Part shown: in pieces, positions 19,156 through 27,473 of the stretch
Position numbering within the stretch: position 1 is the first letter of the stretch
Layout: each line of letters starts with the position of its first letter
NCBI RefSeq assembly: GCF_003003775.1
Contig: NZ_PVWJ01000013.1
Span: forward strand, 1 to 58,077
From: Merismopedia glauca CCAP 1448/3
GTDB taxonomy: Bacteria; Cyanobacteriota; Cyanobacteriia; Cyanobacteriales; CCAP-1448
Length of the DNA: 58,077 bases
Reading direction: 5' to 3'
Made by a program: the position numbers and the translations under genes
The notes under the pieces: generated by a model
Told to the model about the DNA's origin: nothing
Databases searched by the model: none
What the model saw: the letters and a program-made list of their open reading frames with translations, nothing else

Positions 19156-19548
19156 GTGATTGAAGAACTATTGTCATTTAAAATCACAATCGACCCTAAT
19201 GCGATCGCTGGGATAAGTTTGTGGTCTTTGGGACTCTATTTGGCTTTATCCTCGCTCAACCAGTGGATTGCTTACCAATTGCAGCGTTGGTTTAATTTTG
19301 CCGAACGCAGCCTTTATACTTCTGAAGCTGAGTTTGAGAGAACTCGCAAAGGAAGAGAATCTCAAAATGCTTTCTTTGCTTCTTTATTCAGTATTGTGCC
19401 GTTTCTACTGCTGGGTGCTTTGTGCCATTATGGAGTTGAGGTGACTCTGGGTACTGGATGGTCTTTGAGTCTAGGAGCAATAGCTACTCTAGGTAGTGCA
19501 ATTTACGAACTAGGACGCAGAGATGGTCAAGAAAACCCTGATGAGTAA
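19156..19548 (+). CDS. Small membrane protein of unknown function
   Basis: 130-aa protein from a GTG start (MIEELLSFKITIDPNAIAG). Three hydrophobic helices (about 18-38, 72-94, 100-115) surround a basic cytoplasmic-type stretch (RSLYTSEAEFERTRKGRES). I do not recognise a named family; it looks like a conserved cyanobacterial protein. It ends 2 nt from the convergent end of hmpF, leaving no room for a terminator between them. Confidence 0.75.
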   Translation: MIEELLSFKITIDPNAIAGISLWSLGLYLALSSLNQWIAYQLQRWFNFAERSLYTSEAEFERTRKGRESQNAFFASLFSIVPFLLLGALCHYGVEVTLGTGWSLSLGAIATLGSAIYELGRRDGQENPDE

Positions 19549-19550
19549 AT

Positions 19551-21242
19551 CTAAGAAGCCATAGCTGGCTCCGGTACATCTGCAAAGCTACTGACTAATT
19601 GATGAATTTGTCCTATAGTTTGAGATTGAGACTCGCTAGTGTGATGAAGTCTTTCGGCAAATTGCCCGATCGCATCTAGCTTCTGCTTAACTCCATCCAA
19701 GTTATCTTGAATTGGTTGTAAGGTTTGTTGATAAACTTCTATTTGCAACCAGAGTTTGGCAAGTTCTGCTTGTGAATTCTTTAAATGCTCCTGTTGAGTT
19801 TGTAATTCTTTTTGCTGGGATAGATGTTCGTTAAATTGTTGGTCTAACAGTTGATGCGTTTGTTGAATAGTCTGACGTATTTGGGCAACTTGTGCTTCTA
19901 GTCTTTGTAATTCCTGTTCTTGCTGTTTTTTCTGGGCTTCCAACTGTCTCAAGACTGGTTCTAGGTCATTAGTTTGGTCTTCCTGGCGATCGCTAAAACC
20001 TTGACGACGACGTAACACTTGCAAATGCTTCTTTAATGTCTCTTGACGCTCTTTTAAGTTGCGTCGCTGACCGATGAGAGTTTCGTCTAGCATATTGTAT
20101 CGATCTTCTTCATCGGCTAGTTCTGCACCTATAGTCATGCGATCGAATTCATTAGCCTGCTCGATTGCTTTTTTTAGTTCGTCAATCGTTTCCTGCTGCA
20201 TTTTTAGCTCTTCTTCTTGATCGTTGACGAAGCGCTCTACCCTGTGTAAATCTTCTTGCAGATGGCTCACCATTTGCTCTAGTTCTAATAGAGGCATATT
20301 CTGCAGAGCAATAATATCTACTTTCTGAACCCCTTCAACATATTCCGAACCAGTGGCTAATTGGTAAATTTGCTGATAAATATCTTCTTGGCTTTGCAGA
20401 TGTAAATTGGTTAATTCGGCTGATTCTTGTTTAATAGCTAAAGTGCGCTCCTGTATTTTTAAGTCTAATTGCGCTTTCTCCAGAGAAATATGTATTTGTT
20501 CCCAATCTCGCTGACGATTTTGGACATTGATAGTTTCTTGCTCGACTTGAGATTGCATCTGTTCTGCGGCAGATTTTTGCTGGGCTAACTTTTGCCATTC
20601 TGTTTGCAACATGGCTTGGTGCATTTCTAAAGCTTGGCGCGCAGCTTCTAGTTGATCGGATAGAATTTCTGGAGGAGCTATCGCTAAATTTAAGCGCTGC
20701 AACATTTCTTGCAGGTGAATCAGCCTCTCTGGTTCAATACCATCTCTCCCTTTTTCGGGATAATGAGGCATCTGCTGACGTATTTCTTCTAAACGTTGGA
20801 TTTCTTGCTCTACTTCGTTACGCTGTGCCTCTAACTTTTCCCATTCCTGTTCTAATTGTTGCAATTGTTCAGCTTGAGATTCGATTTCCATCTCTCGCCG
20901 ATGTAACTCTTGACTTTGATATGTTAAAGACTGTCTCCACTGCTCTATTTCATCTTCCTGATTTTTTGATTTGTCCAGTATCCGGCTGAAATTTTGTAAA
21001 ATCGCCACCAGTTCTTTTCCAGCTTCCTTGGGTGGGCGCTGCACTTGCCGATTGACTCCTAACTCCACCAAAACTAAAACCCCGTGGTTAAAGTGATTGG
21101 CTTCTTCGGCTGCGATTACTTCTTCACTGGGAACACCAGCCCAACTTTGATCGTTGCGCTGAAAAGCTAGAAGTTTTAAATCGGTTTTGACACCGCCGAT
21201 AAAACTCTTAGCCTGCTTTTGTACTTCCGCTAGATACTGCAC
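19551..21242 (-). CDS. hmpF: Pilus motility protein HmpF (coiled coil)
   Basis: 563-aa protein. A conserved N-terminal domain (MQYLAEVQKQAKSFIGGVKT ... QRNDQSWAGVP, about 1-85) is followed by more than 400 residues of Gln/Glu-rich coiled coil with heptads. HmpF is a filament-forming protein needed for type IV pilus-driven gliding and hormogonium motility in Nostoc and related cyanobacteria, and it localises at the cell poles with the Hmp chemotaxis-like system. No hmp chemotaxis genes lie beside it here. Recognition rests on the N-terminal domain plus architecture; a general coiled-coil protein is the alternative. Confidence 0.82.
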   Translation of the reverse strand: MQYLAEVQKQAKSFIGGVKTDLKLLAFQRNDQSWAGVPSEEVIAAEEANHFNHGVLVLVELGVNRQVQRPPKEAGKELVAILQNFSRILDKSKNQEDEIEQWRQSLTYQSQELHRREMEIESQAEQLQQLEQEWEKLEAQRNEVEQEIQRLEEIRQQMPHYPEKGRDGIEPERLIHLQEMLQRLNLAIAPPEILSDQLEAARQALEMHQAMLQTEWQKLAQQKSAAEQMQSQVEQETINVQNRQRDWEQIHISLEKAQLDLKIQERTLAIKQESAELTNLHLQSQEDIYQQIYQLATGSEYVEGVQKVDIIALQNMPLLELEQMVSHLQEDLHRVERFVNDQEEELKMQQETIDELKKAIEQANEFDRMTIGAELADEEDRYNMLDETLIGQRRNLKERQETLKKHLQVLRRRQGFSDRQEDQTNDLEPVLRQLEAQKKQQEQELQRLEAQVAQIRQTIQQTHQLLDQQFNEHLSQQKELQTQQEHLKNSQAELAKLWLQIEVYQQTLQPIQDNLDGVKQKLDAIGQFAERLHHTSESQSQTIGQIHQLVSSFADVPEPAMAS

Positions 21243-21630
21243 GGCAATTATCCTCTTTAATATCTAAAAAATATGCCAAATTTATGGACTGAAAGTGGTA
21301 TTTTGCAAAATAAATCCTGTTTTTACTTTAATTTTTGAATCTTTCTAGTTGAGGGGCAAGTTCCATATTTATTAATTAAACCTACTTACGAGAGCATAAT
21401 ATGACTATTGTTAATCATTCCCAAATTTAACAACTAGTTTTCACAGTTAGCTGAAGCAACTTTTACTTACATATGATGGATTTAGTCATATGTTAACGGA
21501 ATATCAGTTTGCTACCCCACAATTAGAGGGACAAGAAAGCTGAGTGACAAACAAACCGCCTCGCGTTCCTGAAATAGGAACACGCTGCTATTGAGACTCA
21601 AAATAAAACCTGTGCGATGAAGGGGAAAGA
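21243..21630. other. Intergenic region between divergent hmpF and queA
   Basis: 388 AT-rich bases with promoters for both genes presumably inside. A hairpin GCGTTCCT-gaaat-AGGAACACGC lies near 21565-21590 on the queA side. Only very short ORFs (under 20 codons) are present. Confidence 0.5.
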
Positions 21631-22713
21631 TTGGATTACTTTCTAACTAGCTATGATTATGAACTGCCTGCCGAACTAATCGCGCAAACTCCCGCAGTCC
21701 CTAGAGATAGTTCCAGATTACTGGTGGTGGAATCTCTAAATGAGCCTCAACACTCTATTTTTAAAGATTTACCTCAATGGCTTAAGGCTGGAGATTTATT
21801 AGTTGTTAATAATACCAAGGTTCTTCCGGCTCGAATTTACGGACAAAAATCTACTGGTGGGTTGGTAGAGATTTTGTTATTGGAGGAGAAACAACACAAT
21901 TGCTGGGTGGTTTTGGCGAAAAGAGGACGGCGGCTACCTATAGGCACACAAATTGTGTTTAAACCTATTCAAATGGGAGCAATACCGCTAGTTGATGGCG
22001 TAGCGATCGCTACTTTGCCCGCAGTAGTAGTTGGTCAAGATGAGGCGACGGGAGGTAGATTATTACAGTTTACTTTGCCCCCAGGGATATCTTTACTCTC
22101 TGTCTTAGATGGATTTGGGGAAATGCCTTTACCACCCTATATTACGAGCAAGCAGTCTCAACCAGAGCAATATCAAACAATATATGCAGAATCTTTGGGT
22201 GCTGTTGCGGCTCCTACAGCCGGATTGCATTTTACTCCAGAATTATTAGCTAAGCTGCAAGAACATGGTGTGAAGATTGCCACAGTCACTTTACACGTTG
22301 GTGTGGGTACTTTTCGTCCTGTAGAAGTTGAAGATATTACCACTCATAAGATGCATGGAGAGTGGATTGAAGTTTCCGCCGAGACAGTAGAACAAATTCA
22401 AGCCACTAAGTCTAGTGGTGGGAGAGTAATTGGAGTAGGAACTACGGTGGCTCGTTCCCTGGAATCTGCGGCTCAAGCTGGAGAAATAAGGGCTTTTGCT
22501 GGAAAAACGCAGCTTTTTATCTATCCTGGTTATCAATGGCGAGTGGTAGATGGATTAATTACCAACTTTCACCTGCCCCGTTCTAGTTTAATGATGATGG
22601 TGAGTTCTTTGATTGGTAGAGAAAGGTTACTGAGTTTGTATCGAGAAGCGATCGCCCACCGTTACCGATTCTACTCGTTTGGGGATGCGATGTTGATTTT
22701 GCCTAGTGGATAA
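21631..22713 (+). CDS. queA: S-adenosylmethionine:tRNA ribosyltransferase-isomerase
   Basis: 360-aa enzyme that moves ribose from SAM to 7-aminomethyl-7-deazaguanine in tRNA, making epoxyqueuosine. Family marks: [22 protein letters not shown] at the start, [17 protein letters not shown], and [13 protein letters not shown] with [11 protein letters not shown]-like [13 protein letters not shown]. The start is a TTG at 21631 preceded by AAGGGGAAAGA; the overlapping ATG at 21617 is out of frame. It is a rare start codon but matches the conserved N-terminus exactly. Confidence 0.95.
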   Translation: MDYFLTSYDYELPAELIAQTPAVPRDSSRLLVVESLNEPQHSIFKDLPQWLKAGDLLVVNNTKVLPARIYGQKSTGGLVEILLLEEKQHNCWVVLAKRGRRLPIGTQIVFKPIQMGAIPLVDGVAIATLPAVVVGQDEATGGRLLQFTLPPGISLLSVLDGFGEMPLPPYITSKQSQPEQYQTIYAESLGAVAAPTAGLHFTPELLAKLQEHGVKIATVTLHVGVGTFRPVEVEDITTHKMHGEWIEVSAETVEQIQATKSSGGRVIGVGTTVARSLESAAQAGEIRAFAGKTQLFIYPGYQWRVVDGLITNFHLPRSSLMMMVSSLIGRERLLSLYREAIAHRYRFYSFGDAMLILPSG

Positions 22714-22764
22714 ACTACCAGTAATTGTCGATAGGCGATCGCTCAACAGTCGTTAATCCGATTG

Positions 22765-23274
22765 TCAACTAATTAAGGGTCTTGTTAGATTAGGAATCAG
22801 ATGCACAATTAATGACCGTCGATCTAAAGATTGGACTTGACCCTTAGAAGAGAGATCTGCCACTATTCGGTCTAGCAGGTCTATGGCACGTTCTCGATTT
22901 TGATGTTCTCTACCACGTAAACGTATTTGAAATTTCACGGAATCGCCTTTAGCCAACCACTTGAGCGCTTTGCCGATACCCAAGCTGTAATCCGATTGTC
23001 CTACATTAGGACGCAGCCTCACTTCTTTTACTGTTATTCGAGAGCTTTGGTGCTGACGTTTTTTTTGTTGATACTGGTGCTTGCCATAGTCCAAAATCTT
23101 GACGACTGGAATCTCTTTGCCTTCCGAGACTACTACCAAATCTAGATCTACACTTTCAGCCAGCTTCAGGGCTTCACTGGTGTCTGTTAAACCACAGTTG
23201 TTATTTTCATGGTCAATCAGAAGCACCTGAGCAAATTTGATTTCTCGATTAATAAGTTGTTTTGTAGCGATAAT
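22765..23274 (-). CDS. infC: Divergent translation initiation factor IF-3 with apparent non-standard start
   Basis: IF-3 keeps ribosomal subunits apart and checks initiator tRNA and start codon. Both domains are recognisable: N-domain INREIKFAQVLLIDHENN and C-domain ITVKEVRLRPNVGQSDYSLGIGKALKWLAKGD...RLRGREHQN. The only standard start (GTG at 23226) would remove the conserved INREI strand. Upstream the frame stays open to a TGA at 23290, with no ATG/GTG/TTG, but AGAGGAA lies just before ATT-ATT-ATC (23277-23269). I therefore place the start at the ATT at 23274 (169 aa), as in E. coli infC, where AUU allows autoregulation. The sequence is diverged from usual cyanobacterial IF-3, so a second infC elsewhere is possible. 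Confidence 0.75.
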   Translation of the reverse strand: MIATKQLINREIKFAQVLLIDHENNNCGLTDTSEALKLAESVDLDLVVVSEGKEIPVVKILDYGKHQYQQKKRQHQSSRITVKEVRLRPNVGQSDYSLGIGKALKWLAKGDSVKFQIRLRGREHQNRERAIDLLDRIVADLSSKGQVQSLDRRSLIVHLIPNLTRPLIS

Positions 23275-23402
23275 AATTTCCTCTGAAACTCAAATATTTG
23301 AAGGGTAATAATACCAGGGTAACCAAAGCTGGGCTAAACTGTGCTAAAAATTTGGCAGGCGATAGAGCAGAATTCCCTTGGCGATCAAAGAACGTTAAGC
23401 AT

Positions 23403-23560
23403 TAAACCTCTTGCATAAGTCCGATATTTCTGGCGTATCGGGAGTCGGGAGTCGGGAATCGTTTCCAGCACTAAGGAGTTGGATTTCTCTGATTAATTAA
23501 AAACTGTCTCAAACCCTTAGCATGAAACAATATTGCTTGAGTTTTGCAAGAGGTCTATTG
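23403..23560. mobile_element. MITE-like element, copy 1
   Basis: About 158 bp bounded by inverted ends: left TAAACCTCTTGCATAA, right TTTTGCAAGAGGTCTA. No ORF inside; contains a short GGGAGTC heptamer-like tandem (about 23440-23458). Ends 2 nt from the GST stop. The same terminal repeat bounds an element at 56344-56502. Confidence 0.55.
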
Positions 23561-23561
23561 T

Positions 23562-24533
23562 CTAAGACACGCCTACGTCTACGCGATCGTGTGGTTCGTC
23601 AAAATCGATGATTGGTCCTTTGGGCACAATACGGTTGGGATTAATCTGAGTCTGGCTCATGTAATAGTGTCGCTTGATATGGTCGAGATTACACGTCGCT
23701 TTGAATTGAGGACGCTGATAAAGATCCTTGAGATAATTCCACAGGTTCGGATAGTCGAGGATTTGACGCAAATTGCACTTAAAATGACCGTGATACACCG
23801 AGTCAAAGCGATACAGTGTGGTAAACATACAAATGTCAGCTTCGGTGAGTCTATCGCCGCATAAATAACGCTGCTGGCTCAGAACGGTTTCCCATCGATC
23901 TAAGTTCTCAAACAGTTCCGTCACTGCTTCTTGGTAGGCTGCTTGCGTTGTGGCAAATCCAGAACGATAGACACCGTTATTAATTGGCATATAGATGGCA
24001 TCCATCGTTTCATCTATTTTCTGTGCGAGATCGAGTGGATATAAGTCGATTTTGGCGGTGGCTAATTCGGCAAACTCGACATCAAACATCCGAATGATTT
24101 CGCGAGATTCGTTGTTAACAATTGTTTGACTTTGCTTGTCCCAAAGTACTGGAACAGTGATGCGTCCTGTATATTTGGGATCGGCTTTGACATAGATTTC
24201 TTGCAGATATTGAGCGTGATGCACCGAGTCAGGAATTGCGCCTGGTGCTTCCGAAAACATCCAGCCTCGATCGCTCAGAATGGGATCGACAATGGAAACT
24301 GCGATCGCATCATTTAATCCTTTGAGTTCTCGCATAATTAAGGTGCGATGTGCCCACGGACAGGCTAAGGAAACGTAGAGGTGATAGCGCCCTGCTTCTG
24401 CCTTAAATTCGCTCGTTCCATCTGTGGTAATGCGCGAGCGAAACTTCGTTGCTGTCCGATTAAATTTACCACTTTGATCTCGCTCATTCCACTGAGTTGT
24501 CCATTTACCTTCAACCATCATTCCTAACGCCAT
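23562..24533 (-). CDS. Glutathionyl-hydroquinone reductase-type glutathione transferase
   Basis: 323-aa member of the Xi-class GST (YqjG/ECM4) family, which reduces glutathionylated hydroquinones using a catalytic cysteine. Marks: WNERDQSGKFNR at the N-terminus, YVSLACPWAHRTLIMR with catalytic C58, NNESREIIRMFD, and the C-terminal helical domain with LSQQRYLCGDRLTEADI. Start ATG at 24533, with a strong AGAGGAG 8 nt upstream; the longer frame to 24668 is untranslated leader. The stop lies next to a MITE end. Upstream on the same strand sits a sulfotransferase tail fragment. Confidence 0.92.
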   Translation of the reverse strand: MALGMMVEGKWTTQWNERDQSGKFNRTATKFRSRITTDGTSEFKAEAGRYHLYVSLACPWAHRTLIMRELKGLNDAIAVSIVDPILSDRGWMFSEAPGAIPDSVHHAQYLQEIYVKADPKYTGRITVPVLWDKQSQTIVNNESREIIRMFDVEFAELATAKIDLYPLDLAQKIDETMDAIYMPINNGVYRSGFATTQAAYQEAVTELFENLDRWETVLSQQRYLCGDRLTEADICMFTTLYRFDSVYHGHFKCNLRQILDYPNLWNYLKDLYQRPQFKATCNLDHIKRHYYMSQTQINPNRIVPKGPIIDFDEPHDRVDVGVS

Positions 24534-24664
24534 AGTGTTCTCCTCTGTGACCCCTTTACCATACATTTCAGCTTGTTGTTGGGGAGCTTTTTCGCCTCTG
24601 CACCAGGTTCTCTCTGTCCGAGTATTAGATATTTCTCTTCCTGATGGTAGCTGTAGTGTTTTCA

Positions 24665-24904
24665 TCACAAATACTTTTGAAGAAACTCCTCGGTTGAGTT
24701 GGCATGGGGAAATGGTATTGCCGGAATTTCCACCTCAAGCGCTCGACACAGTGGTTCCCAACCATCACCAGCTTGCCATTCCAACAGTCTGTGTCCCAAC
24801 CCAGCGTTCCGTACCAAGGCATTATGTTGATGGAAAGCTTCAATACACGCTGAGCGATTTTCCGTTTCTAATGTAAATCGGTGCTGAAAAATTTCATCGA
24901 TCAT
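24665..24904 (-). pseudogene. Sulfotransferase C-terminal fragment
   Basis: About 79 codons reading FHQHNALVRN.GLGHRLLEWQAGDGWEPLCRALEVEIPAIPFPHANSTEEF, the typical end of Sulfotransfer_4-type proteins (HN..V, the WEPLC motif, PFPH.N). The N-terminal two thirds with the PAPS-binding loop are missing: at about 24904 the homology stops and transposase sequence on the other strand begins. The ATG at 24904 is therefore just the junction, not a true start. A relic left by deletion together with the ISL3 insertion. Confidence 0.7.
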
Positions 24905-25447
24905 AAAGAAGTTAGTGTAGATATGTGGGGCGGTTTTCCGAAAGTTATTAAAGCAGTTTTTCCCACAGCTTTAATTGTAATTGATAGATTTCACGTCATG
25001 AAGTTAGTTAATAAAGCTCTGAATAAAATTAGATTATTGCTAGAGTTCAAAGGCTTAAAAAATCGCTGCCTGTTACTGAAAAATAATCAAGATTTAACTT
25101 CAGATGCCAGACGGGATTTACAGAAGCTATTAAATCAGTCTCCTTGTTTAACCATTGCCTACGAGTTAAAAGAAGAACTGCGAGATATTTATGAAACCAG
25201 CACGACCGTGAAAATGGGATTGAGAAGATTTCCAAAGTGGTTGGTTTCGGCTCACTGTCTTTTCGGTCAAACGGCAGCCACTTTAGAGAAACATAGTCAG
25301 GAGATTTGCCATTACTTTATTCAGAGAACAACTAGTGGCGTTATGGAGGGTATTAATAATAAGATTAAATTGATTATTAGGCAAAGCTATGGCTTTAATA
25401 CTTTTGATTCTTTACGGAAAAAACTGTTAGCTTGCTTGTTTAAATAA
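24905..25447 (+). pseudogene. Truncated ISL3 family transposase
   Basis: About 180 of roughly 400 residues remain, the C-terminal catalytic part with IDRFHV (catalytic Asp) and GVMEGINNKIK (catalytic Glu). The N-terminal zinc-finger/HTH part is absent. The GTG at 24881 lies in sulfotransferase-derived DNA and is not a natural start. No frameshift is visible in what remains. Confidence 0.85.
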
Positions 25448-25479
25448 GTTTTGCTTATCCTCATAAATGAAAGGGAGCC
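24905..25479 (+). mobile_element. ISL3-family insertion sequence remnant (right half)
   Basis: The C-terminal half of an ISL3-type DDE transposase is encoded at about 24905-25447: KEVSVDMWGGFPKVIKAVFP, VIDRFHVMKLVNKALNKIR, and the terminal EGINNKIKLIIRQSYGF. The left half is missing and is fused to the sulfotransferase relic. The right end is probably at 25479, where GGCTCCCTTT (minus strand) begins and foreign coding sequence of the neighbouring gene stops. No matching left end is seen, so it is immobile. Confidence 0.8.
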
Positions 25480-25824
25480 AAATTCTCTTACTTCTTTAAT
25501 ATTGATATCTGCCCACCAACCTGAAATAACTTTTTTGCCATTAACATAAACGCTATTATTTGCAATTACAATTTGGTCAGGAGTGTAAGAATATATTTTA
25601 ACTGTAATTCCCAATAGATTCATCATCTGAATCTCATTTGGAGTAATCACAGCTACAGTGCGTGTCAACATTAAAAAACTGAGCAGTAAAAGTATTAAAC
25701 CTGTAATTGTATTTAGCGAAAATCCGGCTAATAATGATACATAAAGTATAAATATACTACAAATTAACATAAACATAGGAAATATTTTTTTATATTTGAC
25801 CTGCAAATTTGATGACTGATTCAT
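25387..25824 (-). CDS. Membrane protein truncated by the IS end
   Basis: 145-aa ORF. Residues 12-36 and 40-58 are hydrophobic helices; then a small beta-rich domain (IKIYSYTPDQIVIANNSVYVNGKKV region). I do not recognise the family. The native sequence seems to stop at EVREF: the following GSLSFMRISKTYLNKQ and the rest to the stop are read from inside the IS remnant (antisense of the transposase 3' end). The protein therefore has a substituted tail of about 30 residues and may be non-functional. Confidence 0.6.
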   Translation of the reverse strand: MNQSSNLQVKYKKIFPMFMLICSIFILYVSLLAGFSLNTITGLILLLLSFLMLTRTVAVITPNEIQMMNLLGITVKIYSYTPDQIVIANNSVYVNGKKVISGWWADINIKEVREFGSLSFMRISKTYLNKQANSFFRKESKVLKP

Positions 25825-25852
25825 ATCTCAAAGACTATGTAGACTAGACCCT

Positions 25853-26062
25853 ATGAAAATAAATAGATTCGGCAGGGCAGAAATCCTCACGCCCGACCAA
25901 ATTAATCTCCTATTTACTGAGGGGTTTGTCAACCCACGCGATCTGGCTTTGTTTGGCTGCTGCGGAATTGACGGTTCTTCAATTTGTTGGGATAATAGCC
26001 AACTACAACCAATTAGTATAGGTGAATATGGGGAATTAAAGATACAGCAAATTGCAGGCTAA
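25853..26062 (+). pseudogene. Probable tyrosine-recombinase N-terminal fragment
   Basis: 69-aa ORF. The first 35 residues (MKINRFGRAEILTPDQINLL ... FVNPRDLALFG) resemble the start of short cyanobacterial site-specific integrases (GxAxxLTxxQ...L, RDRALF). After LFG the expected helix with the catalytic Arg is replaced by unrelated CCGIDGSSICWDN and the ORF ends. Read as a decayed integrase fragment; a small unrelated protein is the alternative. Its TAA overlaps the start of the next ORF frame. Confidence 0.4.
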
Positions 26063-26177
26063 TGAAGTACAAATATTCTCAAAAAAGTCATATACACAGA
26101 GGCTTCTATCCCTGTTTCCTGGTGTATATCTAGTGCCGTTTAACTCAAGCGTTAGTCTCAGAATAGGAAAATGTGGT

Positions 26178-27263
26178 ATGCGTGTAAATCCTATAGCAAT
26201 GACTTTAGTAGTTTCACTGGTTGGGGTGCAGACTGCTTACGCACAAAACACGGACATTACGAGTCAGGCATTCATGCGGGCGGCTCTGGCGGTGATGACT
26301 TTCGACTATTACGCCACAAAATGTAACAAAGGTGGGGGTTTCAGTCCTAGTCAAGCCGCCAAGGTGGAGGCATGGTCAACAGCAAATGGTGTCGCCCAAA
26401 TCCGTTTGCGTCTGCTCGCGTTTGACCGATACCCCATCCAAAAGCAGCAACTTAACCAAGGTTTGTCGGTGATTACTCAACAGGTGGCGGCTCAACGACC
26501 TAATATCAATAGTTGCGCTGCGGCAGTATCAATGTCACAGCTACGCGACGCGCAGTTTGCAACAGTGTCACCAGAAATCATCACGGCGGTGAACAATCCG
26601 CCTAAAACCCCGAAGAAGGTTGGACAATCACCTTCCCAGCCGAATGCGGCAATTGTGTCTCAAATCCATAGTTTCGGCTGGGATTCCCGCACAAAAGTGG
26701 GCATCGGTGGCTTTTTGACTATTGATGTTTACCCTGTTGTCCTCTTTCGCAATGGTGATGCACTCACCAACGTCAAAGGGCTTTCTTTCACAGGAGGACT
26801 GTCAGCCCACAAACGCGCAAAACCAAGCGAATGGACACGTTGGCGTAATCAGGGTGGCAAACTCCAACTTGCACGCAAGAGTGGCTGGAAAGCGTTAGCT
26901 TTCCAAACAACATATCAAAAATTACCTAATAATTTTAAGCTCAATGGGTTCTTTCGTTCACTATCTGGAACGGGGACGGTGGCGATTGGTGGTAACGATA
27001 CGATCTCCGCCTGGAAGGAATATCGTTTCTGGCCTGATGGTCGAGTTGTGCGCGGTCAGGGTGCGGGTGGACAGGTGGGCGATGATGCATCGGTTGCTAT
27101 TAGCAACGTGGCTTCCAATCAGCGCGGTCACTATCGCGTCGAAGGTCTGACGCTATACATCAATTACGATGATGGCTCAAGCGAGCATCGCATTCTGATC
27201 GCCGATCCAAAAGATCCCAAAACTGCTATCTGGCTTGATGGAGTTGGTTACGCTCGGCGATAG
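26178..27263 (+). CDS. Exported protein of unknown function
   Basis: 361-aa protein with a clear signal peptide (MRVNPIAMTLVVSLVGVQTA then AYAQN, cleavage near residue 23). Start ATG at 26178 with AGGAAA about 10 nt upstream; a longer frame from 26052 is upstream junk. Mature part: a helical region (25-120) with Cys at about 52 and 112, a Pro-rich linker, then a C-terminal beta domain with EYRFWPDGRVVRGQGAGGQ, RGHYRVEGLTLYINYDDGSSE and AIWLDGVGYAR, a pattern (G.Y...G.TL...YDDG) seen in uncharacterised bacterial secreted proteins. The gene lacks HIP1 and is richer in GC than its neighbours, suggesting transfer. Confidence 0.75.
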   Translation: MRVNPIAMTLVVSLVGVQTAYAQNTDITSQAFMRAALAVMTFDYYATKCNKGGGFSPSQAAKVEAWSTANGVAQIRLRLLAFDRYPIQKQQLNQGLSVITQQVAAQRPNINSCAAAVSMSQLRDAQFATVSPEIITAVNNPPKTPKKVGQSPSQPNAAIVSQIHSFGWDSRTKVGIGGFLTIDVYPVVLFRNGDALTNVKGLSFTGGLSAHKRAKPSEWTRWRNQGGKLQLARKSGWKALAFQTTYQKLPNNFKLNGFFRSLSGTGTVAIGGNDTISAWKEYRFWPDGRVVRGQGAGGQVGDDASVAISNVASNQRGHYRVEGLTLYINYDDGSSEHRILIADPKDPKTAIWLDGVGYARR

Positions 27264-27308
27264 CAGTAATGCTGTGATTACGCAATATCTCCTCCCAAAA
27301 ATCAGGTT

Positions 27309-27473
27309 TTAAGAACTTTGTCCCTGAAAAATAGATTTCAACCATTCGTCACAAGTTAAGAGATCTTGAAAGATGTCAAGGGAAGTTTTCCAGAAATTTC
27401 GGGCGGATGAGATAGAAGGGAATCTAATGATGTCAAAATAATTGAGAGTTATCGCAGATGGATGATGAAGCCA
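27309..27473 (-). pseudogene. Possible C-terminal gene remnant
   Basis: 54 codons with protein-like composition (NYFDIIRFPSISSARNFW, SLDIFQDLLTCDEWLKSIFQ) ending at TAA 27309-27311. No start codon exists in the frame and upstream it runs into the alkA fragment after a TGA. It may be the tail of a deleted gene; I do not recognise the family and chance is possible. Confidence 0.25.

Noticed and set aside
24535-24876. 113-codon plus-strand ORF over the GST leader and sulfotransferase relic
   Set aside because: The opposite strand carries recognisable GST leader and sulfotransferase codons; the plus-strand peptide has no coding character.
24881-24883. GTG as a true transposase start
   Set aside because: It falls in sulfotransferase-derived DNA before the IS homology begins; ISL3 transposases have about 200 more N-terminal residues.
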